Below are positions 38,400 to 47,788 of a stretch of DNA of 64,000 nt, in pieces. Position 1 is the stretch's first letter, and the number at the start of each line of letters is the position of its first letter. This stretch comes from Candidatus Amarobacillus elongatus (lineage in GTDB: Bacteria > Chloroflexota > Dehalococcoidia > Tepidiformales > Tepidiformaceae): contig JADJBX010000005.1 in the NCBI GenBank assembly GCA_016703545.1, positions 124,001 through 188,000 of the forward strand, given 5' to 3'. A program made the translations under genes and the position numbers. The notes under the pieces were generated by a model. It searched no databases and was not told where the DNA came from. It saw nothing but the letters and a program-made list of their open reading frames with translations.

Positions 38400-39287
38400 T
38401 CAGTCGCCCCGGCGGGACGAGAGCGCACCGTCGCCGACGGTGATGGAGCGCTCGCCGCGTTCGGCCATCATGGTCTGGGCGCGGATCTCGTTTCGCACGT
38501 CGCGGACGCCGCTGGCCTGCCAGGCGATGTCCTCGGCGAGGCGCTTCTGGCCGCGAGTCTCGACGCTGCCGCGCAGGAAGACTCCGCCGTCCTTGACCTC
38601 GACCTCGACGTCGGACGCATCGATGTTGCCGTGACGGGTGAGCATTTCGCAGACGTCTTCGTGGATGCGGCCGTCGTCGCGACGGTAGTTGCGCGGACCG
38701 CGGCCGCTGTGCTCCCCGGAGCCTGACTGCCGACCTTCACCGGGCATGTAGAAGGCGCTGACGGGGCGCCCGCCGGGCTCGGGGGCGTACGGGTCGCGGC
38801 CAAGCTGGCCGCTCCAGCTCTTGTCCCGCTCATCGAGGAAGTCCTCCGGTCGGGGGGCTTCGCCGCCGTAGCGGGACGTCTGGTAGCGGGAACCGGAATC
38901 GCGTTCGCCGCTGTACTCCCGGGTCGGGCGCGGGTAGGAGCCGTCTTCGTACGAGCCCCGGCCGGCCCCGTAGCGCTCGCCGCCATAGCGGCCCTCGCCG
39001 CGGCCTCCGTAGGAGCCGGGGCCGGACATCCGATCGGGATCGCGGTATTCGGGGCTCGAGAGGGGGCCGTAGTCACGGGTCTCGGGGTCGTAGCCGCGGC
39101 GGGGCTGGTCGCCCGGGTCGCGGTCGTAGCGCGGGGTGTAGGTTGAGCCCCAGATGCCGGGGCGGCCGTCCGGGAGGGGGTTGCCCCAGCGGTCGCGTTC
39201 GCCGCGGTAATCGCGGAAGTCGTCGAAGTCGGAGGAGCGGGCGCGCTCACGCGTCCGCCATTCACGCTCGTTGCCGTGGCTGTCCAT
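38400..39287 (-). CDS. BON-domain protein with Tyr/Arg/Gly-rich disordered region
   Basis: A 295-residue protein. Residues ~1-200 are low-complexity, rich in Arg, Tyr, Gly, Asp and Ser (for example RYGGERYGAGRGSYEDG). The last ~90 form a BON domain: EDVCEMLTRHGNIDASDVEVEV, DGGVFLRGSVETRGQKRLAED and SGVRDVRNEIRA. BON domains bind phospholipid or act in envelope stress. No signal peptide, so it seems cytoplasmic. GGAGGCACCAC precedes ATG 39287. A longer paralogue with the same linker (GEH-GRGPR-Y) is at 54169-55361. Confidence 0.85.
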   Translation of the reverse strand: MDSHGNEREWRTRERARSSDFDDFRDYRGERDRWGNPLPDGRPGIWGSTYTPRYDRDPGDQPRRGYDPETRDYGPLSSPEYRDPDRMSGPGSYGGRGEGRYGGERYGAGRGSYEDGSYPRPTREYSGERDSGSRYQTSRYGGEAPRPEDFLDERDKSWSGQLGRDPYAPEPGGRPVSAFYMPGEGRQSGSGEHSGRGPRNYRRDDGRIHEDVCEMLTRHGNIDASDVEVEVKDGGVFLRGSVETRGQKRLAEDIAWQASGVRDVRNEIRAQTMMAERGERSITVGDGALSSRRGD

Positions 39288-39400
39288 GTGGTGCCTCCGT
39301 TGGCGGGTTTCCTTCCAGCGTAGGCAGGCAGCCCTTGCCGGGCGGTTACGGGCTGCGGCCGTTCGCTCACCCGGGCGTACCAGCGGGCGGCGGGAACGGC

Positions 39401-39406
39401 TAGACT
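39401..39406 (+). promoter_or_regulatory. -10 hexamer TAGACT, leaderless arrangement
   Basis: TAGACT ends eight bases before the NUDIX ATG at 39415, with no ribosome site between them. Confidence 0.45.
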
Positions 39407-39414
39407 TCGGCCCC

Positions 39415-39996
39415 ATGAGCGACGCGGCAGGCGACACCCCGGAGACCGCCATCCCCCGGCCCACGGCACGGGTGGTGCTGCTGACGCCTTCGGGCCACAC
39501 GCTGCTATTCCGCGCGAAAATGGCGGACGAGGACACGGGGCGGCCGTTCTGGTTCCCACCGGGTGGAGGGCTCGAACCGGGGGAGGACCACGCCCAGGCG
39601 GCGCTGCGCGAGCTGGAGGAGGAGACGGGGCTCACCGATGTGCTGCTGGGGCCGTGCGTGTGGCTTCGCGAGCACCGGGCACGGCTGGGAGGCCGGTGGT
39701 ACGCGGTGGACGAGCAGTACTTCATCGGGCAAGTGCCCAGGCCCGTGGAGATCGCGCGGACGGGGTGGACGGACCTGGAGCTGCAGGAGCTGGCGGAGTG
39801 CCGCTGGTGGAGCATGGACGAAATCGCGGCCTCGGAGGACATCTTCGTGCCGCGGCGGCTGGCGGCGCTGTTGCCGCCGATCCTGCGGGTGAGTACCCGG
39901 GAGTGCCGATCGGGACCGACTGACGGGCGGGGCAAGGGGGTGACCGCAGGCGGCGCGCGCGCTCCTCGCCCATTGGTGATGCATTGCAGGCCTTAA
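39415..39996 (+). CDS. NUDIX hydrolase
   Basis: A 193-residue pyrophosphohydrolase. The NUDIX box GGLEPGEDHAQAALRELEEE-TG is complete (G-x5-E-x7-REL-x-EE-x-TG), binding the Mg2+ used to split nucleoside diphosphates linked to another group. The core ends near residue 165; the last ~28 residues are a basic Gly/Arg tail that may be an over-read. Substrate unknown. Probably leaderless. Confidence 0.88.
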   Translation: MSDAAGDTPETAIPRPTARVVLLTPSGHTLLFRAKMADEDTGRPFWFPPGGGLEPGEDHAQAALRELEEETGLTDVLLGPCVWLREHRARLGGRWYAVDEQYFIGQVPRPVEIARTGWTDLELQELAECRWWSMDEIAASEDIFVPRRLAALLPPILRVSTRECRSGPTDGRGKGVTAGGARAPRPLVMHCRP

Positions 39997-40032
39997 TTGC
40001 GAATTGTTACCATCCATCAAAGGCGGCAGTGC

Positions 40033-40566
40033 ATGGACACGGGATCGGTCCTCGTACTGAACCAGAATTATGAGCCGCTCAACGTGTGCAACGTGCGGCG
40101 AGCGATGGTGCTCGTGCTGCGCGGCAAGGCGGAAGTGCTGGAGACGGCGCGCGACGCCATCCGATCGAGCACGCAGGCATTCCCACTCCCTTCGGTGATC
40201 CGGCTGTTTCATATGATCCGGCGGCCCCGGCCGAAGGTGCGCCTGACGCGCCGCGAGATCTTCGCGCGCGATAACTGGACGTGCGTGTACTGCGGGCGGA
40301 TGACGCGGGACCTGACGCTCGACCACGTCCTGCCGCGGCACCGGGGAGGGCCGCACACGTGGGAGAACCTCGTGAGCGCCTGCAAGCCATGCAACCACCG
40401 CAAGGCCGGGCACACCCCATCGGAAGCGAAGATGGCGCTAACGCGCGAGCCAGGGGCGCCGCGCGTTTCGATCTACTACGTGTTCTTCCCGTACCTGAGC
40501 CAGCAGGAAGGCTGGCGGAAATTCGTGCCGGGGTACGAACCGATGGCCAGCGCCGCCGCGGGTTAG
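40033..40566 (+). CDS. HNH endonuclease (chromosomal, widespread family)
   Basis: A 177-residue HNH protein of the family opening VLVLNQNYEPLNVCNVRRAM. The zinc and catalytic core is CVYCGRMTRDLTLDHVLPRH, GGPHTWENLVSACKPCN, with CxxC pairs flanking the DH...N...H residues. These proteins are common single-copy chromosomal genes, not tied to restriction systems; their role is unclear. It overlaps the convergent thioesterase stop (40563-40566). Confidence 0.9.
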   Translation: MDTGSVLVLNQNYEPLNVCNVRRAMVLVLRGKAEVLETARDAIRSSTQAFPLPSVIRLFHMIRRPRPKVRLTRREIFARDNWTCVYCGRMTRDLTLDHVLPRHRGGPHTWENLVSACKPCNHRKAGHTPSEAKMALTREPGAPRVSIYYVFFPYLSQQEGWRKFVPGYEPMASAAAG

Positions 40567-41243
40567 GCCTGCTCCGCGAGCCGCCGGAGGCGGTCGAAAT
40601 CCACCTGCACGAAGATCGCTTCCGCCTCCGCACAGAGGATCTCGCCGTCATGCAGGGTGGCGCTGGTGAAGATCTTGCGGCCATCGACGCGGTCGACGCG
40701 CCCGGTGAACCGGACCTCGCGATAGAGGGGCGTGGGCTTGCGGTAGCGAACGACGAGCGTGCCCGTCATGCCGGTTCTGCCAGTCATGGACTGGGTGAGG
40801 CCGAGGACCTCATCGAAGGCGGCGGCGACGAATCCGCCGTGACAGTGGCCGGGCGGCCCTTCGTAGGGCCGGGTGAAGGTGACGCGGCCGATGACTTCGC
40901 CGTTCTCGACGGCGAGCGCCAGGGGCGGCGCGACCGGGTTCCCCAGCCCGCTCAGGGGGCTGCTTTCGAAGTGGGCGCGGGGGTTGCCGGAGTTGGCGGG
41001 TTCGCCGAAGCCCCAATGCGGGCGGTTACGAGGGCCGTTCTCGAAGCGGGCGGCGAGCGCCTCGGCGGCGGCGGCGGCATCGAGCAGGTCGGCCTCCGGG
41101 AGCCGCGAATCGAGGAGGAGTTCGTTCATGCGGCGGACGGCGGCGGCGATGCGGCGGAACGCAGCGCGCTGGCCCTCGGGCGGAGCGCCATCCGGGATCC
41201 ACGACGATGCCCAGCCCGGCGGTGGTTCGGGGGAGTCGCTCAT
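40563..41243 (-). CDS. PaaI-family thioesterase
   Basis: A 226-residue hot-dog-fold acyl-CoA thioesterase. The C-terminal half carries the family signature HCHGGFVAAAFDEVLG and the following strands GTLVVRYRKPTPLYREVRF and KIFTSATLHDGEILCAEAE. The N-terminal ~80 residues are a helical extension. It hydrolyses acyl- or aryl-CoA, consistent with the enoyl-CoA hydratases and CoA-transferase in the window. Start at ATG 41243. Confidence 0.86.
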   Translation of the reverse strand: MSDSPEPPPGWASSWIPDGAPPEGQRAAFRRIAAAVRRMNELLLDSRLPEADLLDAAAAAEALAARFENGPRNRPHWGFGEPANSGNPRAHFESSPLSGLGNPVAPPLALAVENGEVIGRVTFTRPYEGPPGHCHGGFVAAAFDEVLGLTQSMTGRTGMTGTLVVRYRKPTPLYREVRFTGRVDRVDGRKIFTSATLHDGEILCAEAEAIFVQVDFDRLRRLAEQA

Positions 41244-41280
41244 GGCGGGAAACTGTACGGCAGAACGCGGAGCCGCGCGC

Positions 41281-41466
41281 TCAGCGGACGGGCGAGGCGA
41301 GGGGGCGGCCGGCGGCTGCAAGGGCGGAGGACGGGTGGGGCGCGGGAAACGAGCGGACGAAGGTGTGGGCGCAATCCGGGCAGATGCCGTGGGAGACGCT
41401 GGGCAGCCCACGCCGGAGCAGCCGGTCACACCATGCGCAGACGACGGTGGGGAGGTGGGCTTCCAT
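41281..41466 (-). CDS. Small CxxC zinc-ribbon protein
   Basis: A 61-residue protein with two CxxC knuckles: CAWCDRLL and, after SVSHGI, CPDCAHTF. The arrangement WC...SHGICPDC is frequent in short orphan proteins of unknown role, often near two-component systems. The C-terminal half is Pro/Ala-rich. ATG 41466 has no clear ribosome site. Confidence 0.6.
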   Translation of the reverse strand: MEAHLPTVVCAWCDRLLRRGLPSVSHGICPDCAHTFVRSFPAPHPSSALAAAGRPLASPVR

Positions 41467-41489
41467 ACCCGGTAATGGGGTCGGGGGCG

Positions 41490-41531
41490 AAAAAAGTGCC
41501 GGGTGGGAAGGAAATCCTTCGCACCCGGCAC
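41490..41531 (-). terminator. Rho-independent terminator after lepB
   Basis: GTGCCGGGTG (41496-41505) pairs with 41522-41531, and an inner GAAGG/CCTTC stem lies at 41507-41520; on the minus strand six T residues follow (41490-41495). Confidence 0.9.
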
Positions 41532-41558
41532 GAGAGAGCGCGGAGCAACGGCGGCGGC

Positions 41559-42287
41559 CTAGTCGCCGAGGCGCTGGGCCGTGAGCCGTGGCTTCTGGTC
41601 GGTGACATCCGGGGAGGCGTTGGGTGCCAGCCCGAACTTGCTGGTGGGCCAGTAGGAGACCATGGCCTTGCCGATGATCAGCTCTTCGGGAATGGTGCCC
41701 AGGGTGCGGCTGTCGGCGCTGTTATCGCGATTGTCGCCCATGACGTAGTACTCGCCTTCGGGGATGACGATGCGCGGCTTCGTACCGCCCCAGTGCGCGG
41801 GCGCGTAGGGCTCTTCGAGGAGCCGGTCGTTGATGTACACGTGGCCATCGACGACTTCGAGCGTTTCGCCGGGGAGCCCGACGACGCGCTTGATGAGGTC
41901 GGTGCCGGGCTGGGACGGGTGTTCGAGCACGATGATGTCGCCGCGCTCGGGGCCGTGGAAGACGTTGCGTTTGGGGTCCGTGCCCGGGTCGATGAACGGG
42001 AGGAAGTGGCTGAGCTTCTCCACATCAACCTCCGAGTACACGAGCTTGTTCACGATCAGGAACTGACCGTTTTCGAGCGTCGGGTACATGGAGGTGCCAT
42101 CGACCTTGAAGTTCTGGAAGCTGGCGCGGACGGAGAGGAAGACGAGCGCCGCGAGGAGGCCGGTCTCGACGATTTCGCGGACGAGGGTGCGGCGGCGGCG
42201 GGGAACGAGGTCCTCGTGGGCCGGGTCGCCGGAATGGGCCGCATCGGCGACCGGGGGGCGCGCCCACGGCGGTACCGGCGTCGTCAT
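41559..42287 (-). CDS. lepB: Signal peptidase I
   Basis: A membrane serine protease that removes signal peptides. From ATG 42287 the protein has 242 residues: a cytoplasmic N-terminus ending in RRRR, one transmembrane helix (about 43-57), catalytic Ser66 in DGTSMYPT, the general-base Lys133 in DLIKRVVGLPGE, and the box GEYYVMGDNRDNSADSR. A large acidic frame runs into it: if the C6 run at about 42255 has one C too many, the peptidase is the C-terminus of that much longer protein. Only a weak GGGGA lies before the ATG. Confidence 0.93.
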   Translation of the reverse strand: MTTPVPPWARPPVADAAHSGDPAHEDLVPRRRRTLVREIVETGLLAALVFLSVRASFQNFKVDGTSMYPTLENGQFLIVNKLVYSEVDVEKLSHFLPFIDPGTDPKRNVFHGPERGDIIVLEHPSQPGTDLIKRVVGLPGETLEVVDGHVYINDRLLEEPYAPAHWGGTKPRIVIPEGEYYVMGDNRDNSADSRTLGTIPEELIIGKAMVSYWPTSKFGLAPNASPDVTDQKPRLTAQRLGD

Positions 42288-45200
42288 CCTCGAATCCCCA
42301 CTCTTCCGTGGGGTCGGGGCGGCCGGCGCGGGGCAGGGGCGGGCGGGCGGGCGGCTCATCGCCGCCGCGCTGGGGGGCCCAACCGCTGAGGCGGCTAAAC
42401 CCGTGGTGGGTCGACACAGGGTCCTCGGGGCTGACTTCGTCAATGACGTCGACCCCGTCGCGACCGAGCAGCGGCTCGAGCGGCAACGGCGGCATGGACG
42501 ACTCGGGGTCGTCGCTCGCGGAACGGGAGGCGGCGTGGCGTTCGAAGGCGCGAAGGACGACGTCTTCGTCAGCGGCTGGCTCCTCGTCGTTCCAGGCGTC
42601 GTGGTGCTGGGCGATGTGCTCGGCGTGGCCGCGGTAGACGGCGATGCCGTGGGGTGAATCGGATTCGAAGCCGCTGGCGGCGGCGACGGCTGCCCACGGG
42701 TCGTCGGCGGGCGGCTCGCCGGCCTGCGCGGCGGGTTCGTCGGCTTCCCATTCGCTGCTTTCGGGCGGCGTGGGCGGATCCTCCCCGAAGGAGGCAGCGA
42801 CGGCGGGAGCACCCCACCCTTGCAGGGGTGAGACCGGCGTCGCGGCGGGAGCCGCCGGCTCAGCATGGCCGTCCTGCTCGTCGCCATCGGGGTCCTGATC
42901 GTCCCAGGCGAAGGCCGGCGCGGCGGGTTCGGGTGTGGTCTCGGGCGCCGGAGGCATTCGCATGGGCGTGGCCGTGGCGAACGCCTCCGGGTTCCAGTCG
43001 TAGTCGTCGTCCTCGGGGTCGGCGTCCGGATTGGTGACCGCATCGGCGATCGCGTCCCATCCGCTTGCGCGCTCGTGTTCGAGGTGAAGGGCATCCCCGG
43101 CCGGGGCGCCAGCGATCTCCGCGTTAGCCGCGGAGGCCGCCGGCTCGACCGTCGAAGCGGTCGTTTCGTCCATCAGCCGGGGTTCGTCGAAAGGGAGGAT
43201 GTTCCCGGCCTCCCGACCGGGGTCCGCCGGGGTGCGGTCCTGCTCGCGTGCGGCAAGGAATGCAGCCCAGGGGTCATCGGGGCTCTCGGCGGGCTCGGGT
43301 TCGAAGCTGAACGCGGGGGCCGGTTCGTTCGGGCTCCGCCGCGAAGAGCGGCACCGGCACGGGCGATGGTTCAGACTCGGCGACGGGCGCCGGGACGGGT
43401 TCGTGTTCGGGCTCGAAGGCGAACAGCGGCACGGGCACGGCTTCGGCCGGGGTTGCCGGCTCCACCGCGGGCTCGGCCTCAGCGGGGGCAGCTTCGAAGA
43501 CGGGCACCTGCCCGGACGCGGCGGCGGGCTCGTCGCCGAACTCTTCGGGGTCCCAGGTGAATTCGTTGCTGTCGCCGGGTTCGGAGGTCGTCACCGTCAT
43601 CTGCTCCGGGGACTCCTCGAGAGTCTCCATTGCAGCGTCGGTCCGTGGCCATTCCCATGCAACTGTGGAGGTGGCGGGACTTTCCCCTGCGCTTTCGGTC
43701 GCGGGTTCGGGGTCCCACGCAAACGACTCGGTGGGAAGGGAGCCGGGGGCATCGAGGGATGCCCATGCGGCGCGTGCCTTCGCGGCCCAGTCGTCACCGT
43801 CGTCATCGTCGGCCACGGGCGCGGCGGCAGGGGCGGCTGCGGCGGGGGCAAGGTCCACGTTCGGTTCCCAGTCCTCACTCGCGGCGGCGGCAGCCGGCGA
43901 AACGCCGGCCATGCCCGCCATGGACCACGGCGGCGCCGTCTCCTCGACAAGGTCGGCCGACACCCAATCGCCGGGACCGACGTCCGGAGTGGATGCCGAC
44001 TCCTGCTTCTTGCGTCCAAAGAGCCGCGACATGAGGCCCCCCTTCTTCTCCCGTGGCTTCTGTTCAGCCGCGGGCGGGATTGGGCCAGCCATGGAACGGG
44101 CGGCGGCGAAGATGGAGTCCTCGTCGTCGAAGCCGGGGATGGCGGTGTGGGTGGGTTCGTCCTCCGGGTCGTTGGCGGCTGGCGGCCACGCGAAGGGCGC
44201 GGGCGCGGATTCTTCCACCAGCTCGTCCTCGGCGGGGGTGTCACCCTCGGTGCCCCATGCCGCGAGGGCGGGCATCGCGACGGGAGGTTCTTCCGCGGTC
44301 CAGGCCGGCGCAGGCGCCGGCTCGTCGGGGACTGCCTCGGCGGCGCCGCTGAAGATGGCGAAGTCGGAATCGGCGGCGCCGCCCTCTTCGAGCTCCCATT
44401 CGAACGGTTGGAGGAACTCCTCGGGGATCTCCTGGGGTGGGGGCGGCTCATCGTCCTGGGGGAGGACGGGGCCGCTCTCGGCCCAGGCGCATGCTATCGA
44501 TCACGTTCTCGCCGCGCGGGGCGTCCTGGAACGCTTCCTGCCAGCGGGAAGGTTCGCTCACGGGGCGTTCGCGGCGCCAGCTGCTCTGGTACTCGCCGGG
44601 GCGGCGGAAAGCGGTGATGTTCGAATCGCCGCCGTCGTCGTCGTCGCCGTCGCCATCTTCCGCCCGGAACGAAGGCGCGGCCGGGGTCGCGGCCCAGGCG
44701 CGCATGGCGTCGGCGATGCCGGCGGGCTCAGCCGGTTCGAAGTTAGCCTCGGCGAGCACGGGTTCGGGCTCGGGCTCGGGCTCGGGCTCGGGGCCCCTGC
44801 TGATTGGCCCAGGCGCGCATCGCGTTAATCAGCTCGGGGTCGCCGAAGTCCTCGACGCTCTCCGCGAAGGGGTCGGCCGTGAGGGATGCGGCGGGCACGG
44901 GCGGCGCGGGCTCTTCCTGCCAGAGGGAGCCGCTCTCGGGGTCGTCCCAACCGTCGCCGGCCCACGCGGCGAGCGGCTCATCGGGCCGGGCGGCGAAGGG
45001 TGCGGGCGCGGGGGGAACGGGCGCGGGTTCGGGGAGGGGCTCATCGGCGTGGCGCGAAGACCAGCCGGCGAGGCCGCCCTGCGGCTCTTCGGCGCGGGGT
45101 TTGCGGCCGCGGAACGGTTCGTGGCCGGAGCCCTGGGTCATGTTGCCGCGAATCCGCTCCCGGAGTTCGCGGTTTTTTTCTTCCTGGCGCTCCCAGGCCC

Positions 45201-45288
45201 CACTGGGGAGGTCGAAGTACCAGCCATCTTCAGACTCGGGCAACGCGAGGTCGTCCGGGCCCTGGTGGCCGTCCTGGTCCATAGTCAT
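42288..45288 (-). CDS. Very long acidic, disordered Ala/Pro/Glu-rich protein (four frame breaks), possibly part of LepB
   Basis: From ATG 45288, frames joined at about 44800, 44482, 43330 and 42257 give ~1,000 residues of Ala, Pro, Glu, Asp and Trp with no globular domain. Short Trp motifs recur: NAMRAWA, DAMRAWA, DSMR(A)WA, EPLAAWAG, PALAAWG, DDPWAAF, DDPWAAV. A basic patch, KPREKKGGLMSRLFGRKK, interrupts the acidic run. Every break shifts in the same direction and restores the same composition, so they look like errors. It may be an extremely long cytoplasmic tail of the signal peptidase. Confidence 0.6.
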
Positions 45289-45343
45289 CAGCCTACCATG
45301 CCTCCCTGTGCCCCCCGATATCGCCCTTTACAGGTGAGTGACC

Positions 45344-45349
45344 TACCCT
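45344..45349 (+). promoter_or_regulatory. -10 hexamer TACCCT, leaderless arrangement
   Basis: TACCCT ends seven bases before the sigma-factor ATG at 45357; no ribosome site is present. Confidence 0.4.
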
Positions 45350-45356
45350 CGCCGCC

Positions 45357-45965
45357 ATGAGCGAGGCGCCAAACACCGGCGACGAGGAGCTCGTCGTACT
45401 GGCTCGTGGCGGCGATCTCGATGCCTTCAACAGGCTCGTTGACCGCTACCAGGGCAGTGTCTACAGCCTCTGCGTGCGACTCCTGGGGAATCGCGAGGCG
45501 GCGGAAGACGCGGCCCAGGAGGCGTTCCTTTCGGCGTACCGCGCACTCGACCGGTTCCATGGCGGCAGCTTTCGCAGCTGGGTGCTGCGCATCGCCGCGA
45601 ATGAAGCGAAGGACGAGTTGCGGCGGCGGCGACGCAAGGACGGCGCCACCTCCCTAGAAGCTATCTTCGACAGGCAGGAGTCACCGGTTGAGATCCCCGA
45701 TCCCTCAGAAGGTGCCGAAGTCATTGTTGAACGCCACGATTTCGGCCGCGCGCTGGAGATCGCGCTCGGGGATCTGCCTTTCGAGCAACGCCAGGCGGTG
45801 CTTTTGGTGGACGTGTACGAGTTCGCCTACGAGGAAGTAGCGCGCCTGACGAACGCTTCGGTGGGGACGGTGAAGTCGCGGATTCACCGGGGCCGGGAAC
45901 GGTTGCGTCAAGCGATGATCGCGCGGCCGGAACTTTTCGAAGGGTTGGTGCGTCCGGAGGAGTGA
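45357..45965 (+). CDS. ECF-type RNA polymerase sigma factor
   Basis: A 202-residue group 4 sigma factor. Region 2 reads DRYQGSVYSLCVRLLGN and EAAEDAAQEAFLSAYRAL with the -10-recognition part SFRSWVLRIAANEAKDELRR; region 4 is LPFEQRQAVLLVDVYEFAYEEV then SVGTVKSRIHRGRERLR. It directs RNA polymerase to a stress regulon and is held by the membrane anti-sigma factor encoded next, whose ATG overlaps its TGA by one base. Confidence 0.94.
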   Translation: MSEAPNTGDEELVVLARGGDLDAFNRLVDRYQGSVYSLCVRLLGNREAAEDAAQEAFLSAYRALDRFHGGSFRSWVLRIAANEAKDELRRRRRKDGATSLEAIFDRQESPVEIPDPSEGAEVIVERHDFGRALEIALGDLPFEQRQAVLLVDVYEFAYEEVARLTNASVGTVKSRIHRGRERLRQAMIARPELFEGLVRPEE

Positions 45966-46885
45966 TGGAAATTCGCTCGTGGCTATCGCCGCGCCACCGC
46001 CAGCGCAACCGCCTGCACGCCTACATCGAGGGCGCGCTGGAGGGTGCCGAACGCACCCAATTCGAGGCGGCCATGGCGCGCGACCCCGCGCTCGCGCGGG
46101 AAGTCGGGGAGTTGCGCGCGATCCGCCTCGCCGCGCGCGAACTGCCCGAAATCGAAGCGCCACGGTCGTTCCGGCTGACGGCGGCGATGGTGGCGGCGCC
46201 CGCACGGCAGGCGCCGGCCCCACGGCGGGCGCCGGTGGCGCTGCGGCTGGCGCAGGGCGCGGCCGCGCTTTCGGTGTTCGCACTCGCGGTGACGTTCGTC
46301 GCGGGGGCGGTGGACAACGAGCGGGCAGCGGACACGGCCGCATCGGGCGAGTCGGCTTCGCTGGCCGTGGAGGACGCGACGACAAAGCAGGCGCCCGCGG
46401 CAGCCGCGGCCTCGGGCGGGGCGACGAACAGCACGGCGGCCACGGCGGAGGGGCGGCCGCCGGTCGCGACCTCGGTGCCATCACCGTTCGCGCCCACACT
46501 GCCGCCCTATTCGCCGACCAGTTCGGTCTCCGGGCAGGGAGTGACGGCGACGGCCGAGACGCCGGCCACGGCGGTCGCCAGCCCGACACCACGTGCGCCG
46601 GCGACCGGCCCGGGCGAGGCCGTGACGGCGATGCCCACGCCCGTCCCGCCGCTCACCGGGGGTGGAGACGCCGCCACCGTTCCCGGCACTCCTTCGACAA
46701 GCGCGTACGGCACGCGAGACGGCGGCGTGACGGGCGGCGCGACGATTACGCAATCGGCACCAGCCGGGGCGGACAAGGATGGCCCGGGCACCATGCGGCT
46801 CGCGCAGGCGGGGCTTGCGGCCGTGGCGGTGCTCGCGATCGGAGCGACGATCGTTCTATCGCTGAGGCGCAGGAGGGAACCGTGA
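45965..46885 (+). CDS. Membrane anti-sigma factor
   Basis: A 306-residue protein. The N-terminal ~60 residues form a small helical sigma-binding domain (RLHAYIEGALEGAERTQFEA) without the HxxxCxxC zinc motif. A transmembrane helix at about 97-115 leads to a Thr/Pro/Ala-rich extracytoplasmic stretch, and a second helix (LAAVAVLAIGATIVLSL) with RRRREP closes the protein. So both ends would be cytoplasmic. Strong GGAGGAG site inside the sigma gene end; co-translated with it. Confidence 0.85.
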   Translation: MEIRSWLSPRHRQRNRLHAYIEGALEGAERTQFEAAMARDPALAREVGELRAIRLAARELPEIEAPRSFRLTAAMVAAPARQAPAPRRAPVALRLAQGAAALSVFALAVTFVAGAVDNERAADTAASGESASLAVEDATTKQAPAAAAASGGATNSTAATAEGRPPVATSVPSPFAPTLPPYSPTSSVSGQGVTATAETPATAVASPTPRAPATGPGEAVTAMPTPVPPLTGGGDAATVPGTPSTSAYGTRDGGVTGGATITQSAPAGADKDGPGTMRLAQAGLAAVAVLAIGATIVLSLRRRREP

Positions 46886-47620
46886 AACGGGTGTGGGTCC
46901 TGGCCGCCGTGGCCTCGTTCGCGGCCGTGTTCGCCGCGGGGTGCAAGGGGATGACGCGACCATTGAGGCGGGCGGCGGAACCGGCACGGAGGTGACCGGG
47001 GTGACGGTGACCGGTCACGGGGAGGCGCATGTCGCGCCGGACACCGGGTACTTCGAGGTCGGGGTGCAGGTGATGGCCGCGACGGTGGAGGCCGCACGCG
47101 ACCGGGCGGCGACGTTCGCGACGGCGGTCATTGCTTCGATCAAGCAGAACGGCGTGGACAGCAAGGATGTCCAGACGACGAACCTGAACATCCAGCCGCA
47201 GTACGACTACTCGAAGAACTCGTCGACGCCCACGATTACGGGGTACATCGTGACGAACACCGTGACGGTGACGGTGCGAAGCTGGACACGTTCAGCAAGC
47301 TCATCGACGACGCGACGAGGGCCGGCGGCAACGACGCGCGGCTGCAGAGCGTGCGTTTCGGGGTGGAGGACACCGCCAAAGCGGCCGAGGAGGCGCGCAA
47401 GGCGGCGATGGCGGACGCGCGCACGAAGGCGGAGCAGCTGGCGAAGCTCGGCGGAGTGTCTCTTGGGAAGCCGCGCAGCATCGCGGAGACGCAGGGAGCG
47501 ATCCCCGTCTACCCGGCGGGAATCCCCGGCGTGGCGCGCGATTCCGCCGGCTCGACGCCGGTCGAGACGGGCACGAACACGGTCACCGTCGATGTGACGG
47601 TGCGGTGGACCATCGAGTAG
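46882..47620 (+). CDS. SIMPL-domain (DUF541) lipoprotein, two frameshifts
   Basis: A ~246-residue exported protein. GTG 46882 overlaps the anti-sigma stop (GTGA) with GGAGGGAACC before it. The signal peptide ends at the lipobox AAGC. The SIMPL domain follows: VTVTGHGEAHVAPDTGYFEV, IKQNGVDSKDVQTTNLNIQP and DTFSKLIDDATRAGGNDARL. One G is missing at 46947-46951 and one base near 47279. SIMPL proteins are periplasmic, sometimes linked to oxidative or envelope stress, matching the sigma operon. Confidence 0.85.
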
Positions 47621-47788
47621 GCGCGGCGGGGGCGAACAGTCGCGCCGCCGCCCCGCGGGGCCTGCGGGACGGTGGGCGGCGGAAACGCGCCCTGCACAAC
47701 GGCGCGCTATCATCGAATGCACTTCACTTTTCACACGACAGGAGCGAACGCGGCCGCATGGCCGCGCCCCCAATTCATGCCCGAATCC

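Noticed and set aside
40033..40566. HNH gene at 40 kb as part of the restriction island
   Set aside because: It belongs to a widespread chromosomal HNH family, is intact, and lies 6 kb away among housekeeping genes.
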